A DNA stretch of 5,335 nucleotides, taken from JBFJWU01 sp041623475 [NCBI: bacterium] (GTDB taxonomy: Bacteria > J088). Location: the NCBI GenBank assembly GCA_041623475.1, contig JBFJWU010000252.1, positions 1 to 5,335 of the forward strand. The letters are read 5' to 3'. The translations under genes and the position numbers were made by a program. Below are positions 4,764 to 5,335 of this stretch, in pieces (the stretch's first letter is position 1; each line of letters opens with the position of its first letter). The notes under the pieces were generated by a model. The model searched no databases. It saw only the letters and a program-made list of their open reading frames with translations, and was not told where the DNA came from.

Positions 4764-5335
4764 CTACATCCCGTAACTGTACTCCAGGTAAAAACTCCGC
4801 CCCGGAAACCAGATCCCTGACCCGTGGGCCTTGTATTGCTTGTCCAGGGCGTTTTCGACGCCGAATTTCAGGAACCCCCGTTCGACAATCGGTAGCCCCG
4901 CGCGCAGGTTGAGCACGGCGTAGCCGTCGGTGCCACCGGCCGGAATGCGGGCATCGCTGATGTCGCCGCCTGACAGGCGGTCCTGTTGGTTGGCCCAGAT
5001 TATATCTGCCAGCACATGGCCACCGTCGGCCAGGTCATACCGGACCCCGAACATCCCCTGTTGCGGCGGCATCCGCCGCAACGGTTCGACTTTGACCAGT
5101 GAGCCACCGGACTTTTCCAGCCGGTCACCGACCGTATAGGCGTAGGTGGCCAGCAACCACAGGTCGGTAACCACGGCGGCCTCGACGCTGGCCTCGGCTC
5201 CCTGGATCCGGGCACGGCCCACGTTCTGGCGCTGGGCGACGGTTTCATTTTCGCCATCCCCATCCACATCAACGGTCACATCCACCCGGTCAATCAGGTC
5301 AAACATCTCGTTGCGAAACCAGAACGCCTGGGCGC
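4764..5335 (-). CDS. TonB-dependent outer-membrane receptor, C-terminal part (5' end beyond the window)
   Basis: The frame enters from the right edge and ends at TAG 4764-4766, giving 189 whole codons of the C-terminal beta-barrel. It reads as alternating polar/hydrophobic strands with typical receptor phrases: FWFRNEMFDLI, RARIQGAEASVEAAV, WLLATYAYTVGDR, RRMPPQQGMFGVRYDL, GYAVLNLRAGLPI and FGVENALDKQYKAHGSG. The end is FYLEYSYGM. Such receptors import siderophores, vitamin B12, haem or sugars using TonB energy; the plug domain is outside the window, so the ligand is unknown. The usual C-terminal aromatic residue recognised in barrel assembly is replaced by Met. The gene converges on the nucleotidyltransferase pair with only 25 bases between stops. 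Its last ~100 bases are duplicated at 3583-3686. Family assignment is strong; substrate is not determinable. Confidence 0.93.
   Translation of the reverse strand, partial: AQAFWFRNEMFDLIDRVDVTVDVDGDGENETVAQRQNVGRARIQGAEASVEAAVVTDLWLLATYAYTVGDRLEKSGGSLVKVEPLRRMPPQQGMFGVRYDLADGGHVLADIIWANQQDRLSGGDISDARIPAGGTDGYAVLNLRAGLPIVERGFLKFGVENALDKQYKAHGSGIWFPGRSFYLEYSYGM

Overview
The window looks like a stretch of a Gram-negative, probably proteobacterial (most likely gammaproteobacterial) chromosome. A TonB-dependent outer-membrane receptor and two proteins with lipoprotein-type signal peptides point to an outer membrane. Moderate GC content and the use of GTG starts fit, but nothing here fixes the genus.

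Layout from left to right. (1) Bases 1-863, minus strand: the N-terminal end of an unidentified gene (1-144, running off the window) preceded by a TetR/AcrR-type repressor gene (213-863). (2) Bases 864-951: a short divergent control region with a tandem 10-base direct repeat overlapping candidate promoters in both directions. (3) Bases 952-2148, plus strand: a lipoprotein with all six copper-ligand positions expected of the peptidylglycine/dopamine-type (copper type II, ascorbate-dependent) monooxygenase fold. (4) Bases 2238-3562, plus strand: a second lipoprotein, built of RCC1-like repeats, whose reading frame is broken by one missing base in a G run near 2560-2563. (5) Bases 3583-3686: a stranded copy of the 3' end of a TonB-dependent receptor gene, about 89% identical to the end of the real receptor gene at the right edge. 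(6) Bases 3858-4738, plus strand: two overlapping genes, a DUF6036-like nucleotidyltransferase and a small helical partner, resembling a toxin-antitoxin or defence pair. (7) Bases 4764-5335, minus strand: the C-terminal part of the TonB-dependent receptor, convergent with the pair.

Two units make functional sense. The TetR gene, the repeat operator and the divergent copper-monooxygenase-like lipoprotein look like a regulator-target pair, with the RCC1-like lipoprotein probably on the same transcript. The nucleotidyltransferase pair lies between two copies of the same receptor-gene end. This is the arrangement left when a small element inserts at the 3' end of a gene and brings its own replacement end, although no integrase is visible. 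A collapsed tandem pair of receptor genes is the main alternative.
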